Source: Betaproteobacteria bacterium TMED22 (GTDB taxonomy: Bacteria > Pseudomonadota > Gammaproteobacteria > Burkholderiales > Eutrophovitaceae). From it: 49,462 nucleotides of DNA. The notes beneath the pieces were generated by a model. The model had not been told where the DNA came from. It made no database searches and saw nothing but the letters and a program-made list of their open reading frames with translations. The position numbers were made by a program, and so were the translations under genes. This document shows, piece by piece, positions 17,104-25,768 of this stretch. The stretch's first letter is position 1; every line of letters begins with the position of its first letter. Location of the stretch: assembly GCA_002167745.1 (NCBI GenBank), contig NHCB01000001.1, positions 1-49,462 on the forward strand, given 5' to 3'.

Positions 17104-18528
17104 ATGAAAAAATTTAAACTTGTGGGTTTGATGTATGCATGCGTTTATTTGTTTGCCTCTTCCGCTGCTTATGCTGATTACCATTATCATGTTTCAACCG
17201 ATGCGGACTTAAAGAAGTTGGATGTTAATTTATGCTTTAAAGGTGAGGTGCCTAAGGAGCTTGTAGCTGAATCGCTTGATGCATCTGTCGCTTTGATGGG
17301 TGCGTGGTATGGGTCTGGTGAAGAGATTAACGTATCGGGCGTTATTCCTACCGAGCAATTACCTAGTGGCGCCTGCATAGTTTACCAAGTAGACATTTCA
17401 AGGGGTATTCAGAGGCATGACATGACGGGCCCAAAGGTTTATCGGTCTTCAGGGGCGACAGGAGTGTCCAATGGTCTTTGGTTCTGGCGGCCGGAGGTGT
17501 TTGATAAAAATCGCAAGGTCCTTGTCGAATTTCATTTACCCAAGGATTTTATGGTGGCAACGTCCTGGCTTAGCACCGAAAACGAGTATGTTTTGGAAGT
17601 GCCTAAAACCCCTCATGATTGGCCATCTTGGATTGTGCTAGGACGGTTTTTTAAGAAAGAGATTACCGTCGGTGGGATGCAGCTTCATCTGGCGATTTTA
17701 GATGGATCGCCTCAACCTGATGTGGACGCTTTAGCTTATTGGATTGAATCAGAGGCTGGTTATGTTGACGAGGCGATTGGTCCGATACCATTTTCGATGG
17801 TGCAGGTTTTCGTTTTTCCGAATGCGCGCGCGAGGCAACCTGTTCCAATTGCTTACGTTACTCGTGGCGGTGGGCCCACACTTCACATGATGATTAACCA
17901 GCGAAGGTCGATGGAAGAATTCCACGCTGATTGGACAGCAACGCATGAGTTATCTCATTTATATCTTCCGTTCATTGAACCAGAAGATGCGTGGTTCTAT
18001 GAGGGGTTTGCGAGTTATTATCAATATGTTGTTCGCGCTCGGACGGGGGCTATTGATCAACTGAATGCGTGGTCAAACCTGATATATGGTTTTCATAGGG
18101 GTAGTCGTGAGGCGGAAGCTAGAGAGTTAACGCTATTAGAGGCAACTGAAAAGATGTACGCGGGGGAGCCGTTCATGCAGGTTTATTGGGCGGGCGCTGC
18201 TATGATGTTGATTGCCGATGTTCAAATAAGAGAGGAGACGGATGGAGTTTGGTCGCTTGACCGAGTTGTTCGTGAGTTCAACGCTTGTTGTATGGATAAA
18301 ACGCGCGCGTGGAGCGCTCAAGAGGTTATTTTCAAGTTTGATGAGATATACGGTCGTCCTATTTTTTTGCCCCTTATGAGGCGATACGCGGATTCAAATA
18401 ATTTTCCTGATCTGACTGACACTTTTAGCTCCTTAGGCTTGAGCGTAATTGGGAGTAAAGTTTCGTTTTTTGGCAGCGCCGACCAGGGTTCTCTTCGTAA
18501 CCAGATTATGTCAATGCCAGAACGATAG
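17104..18528 (+). CDS. Exported HExxH gluzincin-like metallopeptidase, paralogue 1
   Basis: I do not recognise a named family. The 474-residue protein starts with a Sec signal peptide (cleavage likely after AAYA, residue 24) and has no other membrane segment, so it should be periplasmic or secreted. Zinc-peptidase features are HELSH at 281-285 and a Glu at 300 in WFYEGFASYY, spaced HExxH-x14-E. That resembles Peptidase_MA-type gluzincins and is shorter than the x18 spacing of M1. A TRGGG motif (253-257) precedes the active site. Cys44, Cys91 and the pair Cys395-Cys396 are all matched in the next gene, suggesting disulfides. The C-terminal third has QVYWAGAAMML and FPDLTDTFSSLGL. Substrate unknown. 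The 157 bases upstream hold no clear signal. Confidence 0.85.
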   Translation: MKKFKLVGLMYACVYLFASSAAYADYHYHVSTDADLKKLDVNLCFKGEVPKELVAESLDASVALMGAWYGSGEEINVSGVIPTEQLPSGACIVYQVDISRGIQRHDMTGPKVYRSSGATGVSNGLWFWRPEVFDKNRKVLVEFHLPKDFMVATSWLSTENEYVLEVPKTPHDWPSWIVLGRFFKKEITVGGMQLHLAILDGSPQPDVDALAYWIESEAGYVDEAIGPIPFSMVQVFVFPNARARQPVPIAYVTRGGGPTLHMMINQRRSMEEFHADWTATHELSHLYLPFIEPEDAWFYEGFASYYQYVVRARTGAIDQLNAWSNLIYGFHRGSREAEARELTLLEATEKMYAGEPFMQVYWAGAAMMLIADVQIREETDGVWSLDRVVREFNACCMDKTRAWSAQEVIFKFDEIYGRPIFLPLMRRYADSNNFPDLTDTFSSLGLSVIGSKVSFFGSADQGSLRNQIMSMPER

Positions 18529-18662
18529 ATGGTCTTCAAATTTAAATGCTGAATTGTACTATTCGGCTCTTCGCTAACAGCTTCGAGTTAGAAAAGTTAC
18601 AGTTAATGGTGTGGTAAATTTAGTTTTCGATAACCGTACATGGGAACGCAAACCATTAAACA

Positions 18663-20078
18663 ATGAAGATAATTTTCTATATGGTATGTGTTTTGCCATT
18701 ATGTGCATTTGCAGAATTAAAAAAATCACCTATCCATTATGATGTAGTCGTAGGAGACGACCTACAAAGTATAGAGGTGTCGTCATGCTTTCATGGCGCG
18801 CTTCCCTCCACCTTATCTGCAAATGATGCCGTCGGTTCTTTTGTAAGTAATGTGAGGTTTAAGAACGGACGGACGCTTGCTGTCGAGGTTGATAGAGTAA
18901 ATCTTCCTGCTACACAAACCTCCCGTTGTGTTCTTTATGATGTTCTACTGAAGCCGCGAAACCGCGGTGAGCAGCGGGGTGGCGCTGAAACACGAGTAAT
19001 TGATGATCGAGATATGCTTACCTCCATTGGAGATTGGTTGTTGAGACCTGACGCAGACCCTGAGTATCAGCAATTCTATATAACTTTTGTTATGCCCAAG
19101 GGTGTTCACGTGTCCGCGCCATGGACTCGCGTTAGCGCTACTAGTTTTGTTGGTATGAATACACCTGTCGAGTGGGAGGGTATTGTTGCCTTCTTAAATC
19201 GAGCTCCTAATAGAATAAACATCAACGGTAGTGATTTTGAGATTAGTATTTTAGGTGATTTTCATCGGGCAACTTCCGCGGATATGAATCATTGGGTTGG
19301 ACGATCAGCAGAGGGTATTTCAGCACTCATGGGATTTTTTCCACGACGCCAGGTGCAAGTCATTATCAGTCCGAGTGACCGCACGAACTCCACTGTTCCT
19401 TGGGCCTACATCACTAGAGGCGGAGGGGCAGGGATCCATCTTTTTGTTAAGCGCGATGCCAACCTTGAACAGCTTTTGTGGGACTTTAGCCTGCCTCATG
19501 AGATGTCGCATTTTATGTTTCCGCATATTGATTCTGGTGATTATTGGCTTATTGAAGGATTGCCCACTTATTTGCAGCACTTATCTATGGTGAGGAGTGG
19601 TGTTATCAGTTCCCAAGAGTCCTGGTCTAGGCTTTATCGCGGGTTTTTCTTAGGCAAACGATCTGGTAGAGGTTTTACAGTAGCCGCTTCAATGAGACGT
19701 CTCGCAAGGAGAGGGACCTATCATCACGTTTACTGGGGTGGGGCAGCGTATTTTTTTCGGAGAGATGTGGATTTAAGGATTCGATCTGAAGGTGCGGTGA
19801 CTCTATTGGATATCTTATTGAGATACCATAAATGTTGTTATGAGAAATACCGAAGTGTTTCAGGTGATGAATTGATAAATGATCTTGACTTGTTGTTAGG
19901 CGACGATTTATTTTCGCGTCGCAAATCGGATGAAATCGAGATTGGAGAATTTCCGGATTTTATGACGACATTTAAAAAGCTTGGCATACAATTTCTGGGT
20001 AATAAACCAGTTTTTGAGGAGGGCCCCGCAAATGGGCTAGCCACTCAAATTATGGACCCTGTAAGATTCGATCGTTAA
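18663..20078 (+). CDS. Exported HExxH gluzincin-like metallopeptidase, paralogue 2
   Basis: This is a diverged tandem copy of the preceding gene. The 471-residue protein has a short signal peptide (cleavage near CAFA, residue 17). It shares HEMSH at 279-283 with Glu298 in WLIEGLPTYL (again x14), TRGGG at 251-255 in AYITRGGG, the four cysteines (Cys42, Cys89, Cys391-Cys392), VYWGGAAYF and the ending FPDFMTTFKKLGIQFLGNKPVF. Overall similarity is modest, so the duplication looks old. Both copies keep the zinc ligands and catalytic Glu, implying both are active. The start has no good ribosome site. The 134-base gap before it shows only weak dyads (for example TTAATGGT / ACCATTAA around the start region). 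Confidence 0.85.
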   Translation: MKIIFYMVCVLPLCAFAELKKSPIHYDVVVGDDLQSIEVSSCFHGALPSTLSANDAVGSFVSNVRFKNGRTLAVEVDRVNLPATQTSRCVLYDVLLKPRNRGEQRGGAETRVIDDRDMLTSIGDWLLRPDADPEYQQFYITFVMPKGVHVSAPWTRVSATSFVGMNTPVEWEGIVAFLNRAPNRININGSDFEISILGDFHRATSADMNHWVGRSAEGISALMGFFPRRQVQVIISPSDRTNSTVPWAYITRGGGAGIHLFVKRDANLEQLLWDFSLPHEMSHFMFPHIDSGDYWLIEGLPTYLQHLSMVRSGVISSQESWSRLYRGFFLGKRSGRGFTVAASMRRLARRGTYHHVYWGGAAYFFRRDVDLRIRSEGAVTLLDILLRYHKCCYEKYRSVSGDELINDLDLLLGDDLFSRRKSDEIEIGEFPDFMTTFKKLGIQFLGNKPVFEEGPANGLATQIMDPVRFDR

Positions 20079-20103
20079 ATTTAGATAGTAGTTGCGTAAA
20101 TAT

Positions 20104-21522
20104 ATGACTAGTTCAGATGTTTGTTTCCTACCTGCGCATAAAATGCTCCATATGGTTGCTCGGCGAGAAATTTCAGCGGTGGAATTACTTGATTGTCATT
20201 TGAACCGAGTTGCTGAGGTTAACGGAAAAATTAATGCGATTGTTACGTTGGATGAAGACCGAGCAAGGAGTACAGCTCGAGATATCGATCGACGTATCAG
20301 CGAAAAATTTCCGATACGGATACTGGAGGCATTGCCTGTTGCCCATAAAGATTTAACTGTTACAAAGGGTATTAGAACGACATTTGGATCGCCTCTTTTT
20401 GAACAGTTTATTCCAGACCATAATGCTTTGATCGTAGATCGATTACAACAGTCGGGAGCAGTAACTATAGGTAAAACTAATACTCCCGAATTTGGAGCTG
20501 GGAGTCAAACTTTCAATAAGGTTTTTGGTGCAACGCGAAATCCGTATGATCTCGGAAAAACGTGTGGAGGTTCGAGCGGCGGTGCGGCGGCAGCACTCGC
20601 TGCTGGCCTCATACCAATTGCTGATGGTTCAGACTTGGGAGGTTCACTCAGGAATCCGGCTAGTTTTTGTAATGTTGTTGGGCTTAGGCCTTCAACGGGT
20701 CGCGTCCCAATATGGCCAAATCCATCGGCTTGGTTTCCACTATCGGTTTTGGGGCCGATGGCTAGAACAGTTAGTGATATTTCTTTGATGTTATCCGCTA
20801 TAGCAGGTCCAGATAGACGATGCCCTTTGTCAATTATGGAGAACCCCGAAATTTTTCAGAATGAGTTAAAGCGTGATTTTAGTGGGGTACGGGTGGCATG
20901 GAGCCCTACTCTAGGTGGCTTGCCTGTGGACGACGAGGTGTTAAGAGTGATTGAAGGTGCGGTTCGGGAGCTTGAAGAGCTTGGATGTATTGTGGAGGAG
21001 GTTGACCCCGACCTTAAAGAGGCGGATGAGGTTTTCCACGTGCTTAGGGCATGGCATATGGAGGCATCGCTGGGCGATTTATTAGAGGAGCACCCTGATC
21101 AATTTAAAGACACTTTGGTTTGGAACATTGAGCAAGGCAAGTCTTTTAAAGGTTCCGATATCGGTAAAGCGGAACGACATAGAACAGCACTCTTTGAGCG
21201 ATTTAGTCGATTCATGGATACGTATGAGTTTATAATCTGTCCGGTGACGCAGGTCTTACCATTTGATATTAATCTTCCCTACGTCAAAGAAATTAACGGA
21301 AACGCACTATCCAATTATTTAGAATGGATGAAGTCCTGTTTCCGGATTAGTGTCACTGGACATCCTGCGCTGTCAGTTCCAGCGGGATTCTCTTCTGCAG
21401 GTCTGCCAGTAGGGTTGCAGATTATTGGTCGATTTAGAGATGATTTTGGTGTGTTGCAATTCGGGCACGCTTTCGAACAGTTAAATGAGTTTTGGAAAAC
21501 TCGCCCCAAACTTAAGGAGTAA
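20104..21522 (+). CDS. Amidase-signature family hydrolase
   Basis: The 472-residue serine amidase has a complete Ser-cisSer-Lys triad: Lys82 in PVAHKDLTV, Ser157/Ser158 in CGGSSGGAAAALA, and nucleophile Ser181 in GSDLGGSLRNPASF. Also present are GKTNTPEFGAG and the C-terminal GHPALSVPAGF and GLPVGLQIIGR segments. It has no signal peptide, so it is cytosolic. It is not GatA in context, since no gatB or gatC is nearby, and the specific substrate is unknown. The start is set at the ATG at 20104; the frame extends 4 codons to a TTG at 20092. It follows the second metallopeptidase by 25 bases and touches the next exported protein gene, so these three are probably cotranscribed. Confidence 0.9.
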   Translation: MTSSDVCFLPAHKMLHMVARREISAVELLDCHLNRVAEVNGKINAIVTLDEDRARSTARDIDRRISEKFPIRILEALPVAHKDLTVTKGIRTTFGSPLFEQFIPDHNALIVDRLQQSGAVTIGKTNTPEFGAGSQTFNKVFGATRNPYDLGKTCGGSSGGAAAALAAGLIPIADGSDLGGSLRNPASFCNVVGLRPSTGRVPIWPNPSAWFPLSVLGPMARTVSDISLMLSAIAGPDRRCPLSIMENPEIFQNELKRDFSGVRVAWSPTLGGLPVDDEVLRVIEGAVRELEELGCIVEEVDPDLKEADEVFHVLRAWHMEASLGDLLEEHPDQFKDTLVWNIEQGKSFKGSDIGKAERHRTALFERFSRFMDTYEFIICPVTQVLPFDINLPYVKEINGNALSNYLEWMKSCFRISVTGHPALSVPAGFSSAGLPVGLQIIGRFRDDFGVLQFGHAFEQLNEFWKTRPKLKE

Positions 21523-21525
21523 GTG

Positions 21526-22320
21526 GTGATTTTTAATTACGCAGATTGGAAGTTAAAAATTTCAACGATATTGTTCGTAGCTTTTTTTACCGCGCCGATA
21601 TCTAATATTAATGCAAACGATAGAGTGTTTATTGATGACTTGGAGGGGATTTGGTTTGAAAGGACCTATCTGGATGTGTTGAAGGAGACAAAACAGCCCC
21701 ATCAGGCCGAGAAAAAATCTAAACCGGTACTTATAGCTATTAAAAAAGAAGGTCGTGTCTTTCCTTATTTTGCAACGGATATGGTTAAGGCGACATTAAT
21801 GATCGTATTTGATGTTGAGCCCGGGCAAGAACCAGGTACCTACCGGTTGGTTTTGGGGGAGAGAAATGTGCCTACTTCAGCAGAGGATGTAGTGTATGTG
21901 TGGTTTAGAGGGCAAAAATCTGCGGATGGCCAATTTCGACAATTACAAATCCAAGAACCCTTAATAATGAATGATCAGTGGGCTTCCTTTGAGCGTGTGG
22001 GTAAGGAATTAGGTCCGATTATTAACAACATTGTTCTAAGTGGCACGTATGCTGATAAAAACGGAGGAAAATGGACTTTCACCGATGAGGGAAAGGCGAC
22101 ATTTCCTGGCGAGAGCGCTTTTTATTATGAGGTGTCCTTGATACGAGATGGGGCCAACTGTGATTATATTGAAGCGGAGGACCTAAAATCACCAACAGGC
22201 TTGGCATACTATGGCTTCAGGTGGACTGAGGCCGGAACTGTTGAGATCTTTAAAGCTGATTTAGAAGATGGGGCCGTCTTGTGTCAGTCCGAGCCATTCG
22301 CAGAGTTAAGGCCGATGTAG
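21526..22320 (+). CDS. Exported protein of unknown function
   Basis: I do not recognise this protein. It is 264 residues, starting at the second of two adjacent GTG codons (21526). The amidase's own last codons supply AAGGAG 6 bases upstream, so translation is probably coupled. A signal peptide (STILFVAFFTAPISNINA) predicts export. The mature part looks all-beta, with Gly/Trp/Tyr-rich strands: LEGIWFERTYL, TYRLVLGE, VVYVWFRGQ. A second half begins LSGTYADKNGGKWTFTDEG and carries two cysteines (CDYIEA, LCQSEP) that could pair. The pattern suggests a beta-barrel or lipocalin-like fold, but that is only impression. It could act with the exported metallopeptidases just upstream. Confidence 0.8.
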   Translation: MIFNYADWKLKISTILFVAFFTAPISNINANDRVFIDDLEGIWFERTYLDVLKETKQPHQAEKKSKPVLIAIKKEGRVFPYFATDMVKATLMIVFDVEPGQEPGTYRLVLGERNVPTSAEDVVYVWFRGQKSADGQFRQLQIQEPLIMNDQWASFERVGKELGPIINNIVLSGTYADKNGGKWTFTDEGKATFPGESAFYYEVSLIRDGANCDYIEAEDLKSPTGLAYYGFRWTEAGTVEIFKADLEDGAVLCQSEPFAELRPM

Positions 22321-22368
22321 CTTTATGCTCTTAGCAAATGAATACACTGAAGTGTTTAAGGATGCGCT

Positions 22369-23817
22369 ATGAGCGACTTTGACGCAAAAAATAAGCGAAG
22401 TCGCGACGATACAATTCAGCAGTACCTTGATGACATTAAGCGGATTCTCGAAACCCATCAACGTATTGACGACGAGACTCTTGATCACGAGGCGTTAACT
22501 CAAGGTGTCCTTGAGGAGGAGATTCGAAATTCGGAGCTGAGAGAGCTTCAAAGTCAGTTAGATGCCATTCATCCAGCTGATATAGCGGCAATGTTAGAGC
22601 AATTACCTCTAGTTGAACGGCTGCTTGTGTGGAAACTTATTCCACCGGCCAAAGATGGCGACATATTACTGGAGGTTTCAGAGGCTGTTAGAGAAACTCT
22701 AATAGCTGATATGGACACGCAAGAACTTGTGGCTGCGGCGGAGCAGTTGGATGCTGATGAAATTGCTGACCTCGCACCGGATTTACCAGATGATGTTATT
22801 GCCGATGTATTTAGTTCTTTGTCAGAGGAAGAACGAGCACGGCTTAGAGCGGCACTCTCCTATCCAGACGATACGGTAGGCGCATTGATGGATTTCGAGA
22901 TGGTGACTGTTAGGGAGGATGTGTCGCTCGATGTAGTAATGAGGTATTTACGACGACTTGAGAGTCTGCCACCCAATACCGATAAGCTATTCGTCGTTGA
23001 TCGCCGAGAGATCTTAATAGGTACGCTGTTGATAAGTGACTTGATCGTCGCAGCACCTGAGACAAAAGTTCGTGACGCCATGTCGACAGATGTAGTAACT
23101 TTCAATCCAGATCGGGATGCTGAGAGTGCGGCACATGCTTTTGAGCGATACGACTTATCCTCGGCACCAGTTATAGACGCCTATAGCCGTATTGTTGGAA
23201 GGATAACGATTATAGATATCATTGACTATATTCGAGAAGATGCAGAACAGGAGTCGCTCGGGAAGGTCGGTCTGCGCGACGAAGATCTGTTTTCGTCCGT
23301 CTGGAAGAGCGCGAAAAATAGGTGGCTATGGCTCGCCGTTAATTTAGGAACAGCTTTCTTTGCGTCTCGAGTTATCGGTTTGTTTGAACATTCCATAGAG
23401 AAGCTGGTTGCTCTTGCAGCGTTGATGCCTATTGTTGCTGCGATAGCTGGAAATTCTGGTAATCAAACTATTGCGCTTATTGTGCGAGCTATCGCTTTTG
23501 AAGAGATCAATAAAAGTAACGCTAAAGGACTTCTTCGAAAGGAGTTATTGATTGCACTAGTCAACGGTATTTTGTGGGGCTCAGTTGCAGGAGTATTCGC
23601 ATGGTTGCTTTATGGAAACATCGCACTTGGATTCGTTATGTTAGGAGCGATGTTGCTGAATTTAATTGTGGCCGCTGGAGTGGGGATGTTAGTCCCATTA
23701 GTATTACAAAAAATGGGGAGGGATCCGGCTATTGGTTCCTCAGTCCTGTTAACGTTCAGCACCGACAGCATGGGGTTTTTGATATTTCTTGGTCTTGCTA
23801 CCGTCTTTCTTGTGTGA
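22369..23817 (+). CDS. mgtE: Magnesium transporter MgtE
   Basis: MgtE is a homodimeric inner-membrane Mg2+ channel gated by cytosolic Mg2+. The 482-residue protein shows the standard order: an acidic N-domain (ADIAAMLEQLPLVERLLVWKLI, residues about 60-90, then helical repeats DADEIADLAPDLPDDV), a pair of CBS domains (about 140-265; VGALMDFEMVTV and VRDAMSTDVVTFNPD), a connecting helix, and five C-terminal membrane helices with the pore signature PIVAAIAGNSGNQTIALIVRA. The last helix contains STDSMGFLIFLGLAT. No Mg-sensing leader can fit in the 48-base gap upstream. It follows the exported unknown protein on the same strand but is functionally separate. Confidence 0.95.
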   Translation: MSDFDAKNKRSRDDTIQQYLDDIKRILETHQRIDDETLDHEALTQGVLEEEIRNSELRELQSQLDAIHPADIAAMLEQLPLVERLLVWKLIPPAKDGDILLEVSEAVRETLIADMDTQELVAAAEQLDADEIADLAPDLPDDVIADVFSSLSEEERARLRAALSYPDDTVGALMDFEMVTVREDVSLDVVMRYLRRLESLPPNTDKLFVVDRREILIGTLLISDLIVAAPETKVRDAMSTDVVTFNPDRDAESAAHAFERYDLSSAPVIDAYSRIVGRITIIDIIDYIREDAEQESLGKVGLRDEDLFSSVWKSAKNRWLWLAVNLGTAFFASRVIGLFEHSIEKLVALAALMPIVAAIAGNSGNQTIALIVRAIAFEEINKSNAKGLLRKELLIALVNGILWGSVAGVFAWLLYGNIALGFVMLGAMLLNLIVAAGVGMLVPLVLQKMGRDPAIGSSVLLTFSTDSMGFLIFLGLATVFLV

Positions 23818-23864
23818 TTCAGAGCAAGATTTTTTAACAGGGTCAGGCCACAATAAGGCGTATT

Positions 23865-24818
23865 ATGAGAAAAAAACTATTTAGCTCTAATATTTATCCA
23901 TCAGAAATTACATCTAGAACATTGTTCGATTCTAGACGGCGATGGTTACAGGGGAGTGTCGCGTCCTTGTCTGCGCTAGCGATGCCAGAAAAGATTGTGC
24001 ACTCTCGTGAAGATTCAAAATTTCCTGCGCCAATAGATGCCAATAAGAGTAAGTTTTCGAGTGATGAGGAGCAAACAAGCTACGCTGATGTTACGCGATA
24101 CAATAATTTTTATGAATTTGGCACCGGCAAGGAAGACCCGTTTGAGCAAGCGTATCGATTGAAAACGGAAGGGTGGAGGATACAAGTAATCGGTGATGTG
24201 ATGCGGCCCAAAACGTTTGATATGGATGACATCTTACGATTGGCGCCGGTAGAGGAGCGAATTTATCGGCTGCGATGTGTAGAGGCATGGTCAATGGTGA
24301 TCCCTTGGGTTGGTTTTCCTTTGGCTAAATTGTTGAATGCGGTGCAACCGACAGGAAATGCTCGTTTTGTAGAATTTATTTCTCTTTACGATATAGAACA
24401 AATGCCAGGGCAAAAAAGTCCAGTGCTTCGCTGGCCCTATACCGAGGGATTACGTATCGATGAGGCAATGAATCCACTAACGCTTTTGACACTCGGTTTG
24501 TATGGTGAGATTTTGCCCAATCAAAATGGAGCGCCAGTAAGAATTGTCGTACCTTGGAAATATGGATTTAAAAGTGCGAAATCAATCGTCACTATTAGAT
24601 TGACAGAAAAACAACCGGCTTCTTCATGGAACCTGGCTAATCCGAATGAATATGGGTTTTACTCAAACGTTAATCCGAACGTCTCGCATCCCAGGTGGAG
24701 TCAGAGAAGAGAGAGGCGGATTGGGGAGTTTCTTAAGCGGGATACATTAATGTTTAATGGCTACTCTGAATGGGTGGCTGATCTGTATCGTGACTTAGAT
24801 CTCAATAAGTATTTTTAG
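23865..24818 (+). CDS. msrP: Periplasmic methionine sulfoxide reductase, molybdopterin catalytic subunit
   Basis: MsrP (YedY) repairs oxidised methionine in periplasmic proteins with a mononuclear molybdenum cofactor, receiving electrons from MsrQ. The 317-residue precursor has a twin-arginine signal ([13 protein letters not shown], residues about 23-35). The molybdenum-ligating cysteine is Cys138 in [15 protein letters not shown]. The family ends [19 protein letters not shown] and carries [14 protein letters not shown]. Length is close to E. coli MsrP (334). msrQ follows 12 bases after the stop, forming the usual operon, here extended by a small membrane protein. Confidence 0.95.
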   Translation: MRKKLFSSNIYPSEITSRTLFDSRRRWLQGSVASLSALAMPEKIVHSREDSKFPAPIDANKSKFSSDEEQTSYADVTRYNNFYEFGTGKEDPFEQAYRLKTEGWRIQVIGDVMRPKTFDMDDILRLAPVEERIYRLRCVEAWSMVIPWVGFPLAKLLNAVQPTGNARFVEFISLYDIEQMPGQKSPVLRWPYTEGLRIDEAMNPLTLLTLGLYGEILPNQNGAPVRIVVPWKYGFKSAKSIVTIRLTEKQPASSWNLANPNEYGFYSNVNPNVSHPRWSQRRERRIGEFLKRDTLMFNGYSEWVADLYRDLDLNKYF

Positions 24819-24830
24819 CGTGGTTAGTTG

Positions 24831-25460
24831 ATGACGTACTCAGCTCGTGCGCCGAGATCTCCCCGTAACAAAAAGCGTCTTAACATTCCGCTAATCTGGT
24901 TAGCCAGTTCGATACCGATAGTCATCTTGGCGGTACGTGCAATCACGAACAAATTAAGCGCAAACCCGATTGAGTTTATTTCACAATATACAGGATGGTG
25001 GACACTGGTCTTCTTGATGTTGACACTGTCTGTAAGCCCTATTCGGTCTATTTTTAATATGCCGCTTATTTTTCCCCTTCGGAGAACATTGGGCCTCGTT
25101 ACATTTTTCTACTCTTTATTCCATTTTTTAAGCTGGTTGGTTTTAGATCAGTATTTTCATTGGACAGAGATTTTGTTAGACCTCACCGAGCGACCTTTTA
25201 TCTATTTCGGATTTACCGCATTTGCGGGGCTTTTAATATTGGCGATTACATCAATAAATCGTATCAAGATGATCGTGGGGCCGATGCGATGGAGACAGCT
25301 GCATAAGGTTGTCTATGTCATAGCGATCCTAGGCGTAATTCATTTTTTTATATTGGTTAAGCGTGACATCACGGAGCCGTTAATATTCGCTGCCTTGCTA
25401 TTCATTTTGTTAGGCTACCGGTTATTTCTATTCATTCAAAAAACTAGACACAAAACTTAG
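24831..25460 (+). CDS. msrQ: Heme-binding membrane subunit of the MsrPQ system
   Basis: MsrQ (YedZ) is an inner-membrane b-type cytochrome that passes electrons from the respiratory chain to MsrP. The 209-residue protein has a positively charged N-terminus and about six helices of the ferric-reductase-like domain. Candidate heme ligands are His118 and nearby residues in FFYSLFHFLSWLVLDQY, and His in WRQLHKVVYVIAILGVIHFF. TGWWTLVFLMLTLSVSPIR is typical of the family. The start is the ATG at 24831, one codon after a TTG. Gap to msrP is 12 bases, and to the next small gene 11 bases. Confidence 0.93.
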   Translation: MTYSARAPRSPRNKKRLNIPLIWLASSIPIVILAVRAITNKLSANPIEFISQYTGWWTLVFLMLTLSVSPIRSIFNMPLIFPLRRTLGLVTFFYSLFHFLSWLVLDQYFHWTEILLDLTERPFIYFGFTAFAGLLILAITSINRIKMIVGPMRWRQLHKVVYVIAILGVIHFFILVKRDITEPLIFAALLFILLGYRLFLFIQKTRHKT

Positions 25461-25471
25461 GAGAACCGTTT

Positions 25472-25744
25472 ATGAATCACTTGCTAGCGAGTATCGTTGG
25501 TCTTTTGAATGGACTTTTAGCAATGGTAATTATTGGTAGTGGCGGGGTTCTGGGGTGGAATGCTTCCGGTCCTCAGGGAGACGTGAAGTTGGTGCTTTTC
25601 GGCTTGGGGCTGGGGTTTCTCGTAGCACTTTTTGTTTGTGGAATCCTTGCAGTTTTTATTAGCATGCGAGCTGAGTTAGTAGAAATTCGTCGACTTTTGG
25701 AGAAAATATCAAACCCAAGTGCTGGCCTCCACACCAAATTGTAA
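25472..25744 (+). CDS. Small membrane protein linked to msrPQ, unknown function
   Basis: I do not recognise this 90-residue protein. It has two hydrophobic helices (about 5-28, LLASIVGLLNGLLAMVIIGSGGV; about 42-64, VLFGLGLGFLVALFVCGILAVF) joined by a short Gly/Asn loop, and a C-terminal amphipathic helix (MRAELVEIRRLLEKI) that may lie on the membrane or form a coiled coil. A good AGGAG ribosome site lies about 8 bases upstream and the gap to msrQ is only 11 bases, so it is very probably translated from the msrPQ transcript. It converges with the DMT exporter gene with 24 bases between and no visible terminator. Confidence 0.75.
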   Translation: MNHLLASIVGLLNGLLAMVIIGSGGVLGWNASGPQGDVKLVLFGLGLGFLVALFVCGILAVFISMRAELVEIRRLLEKISNPSAGLHTKL

Positions 25745-25768
25745 AATAGTGTCACTCGTAGGCTTTGT

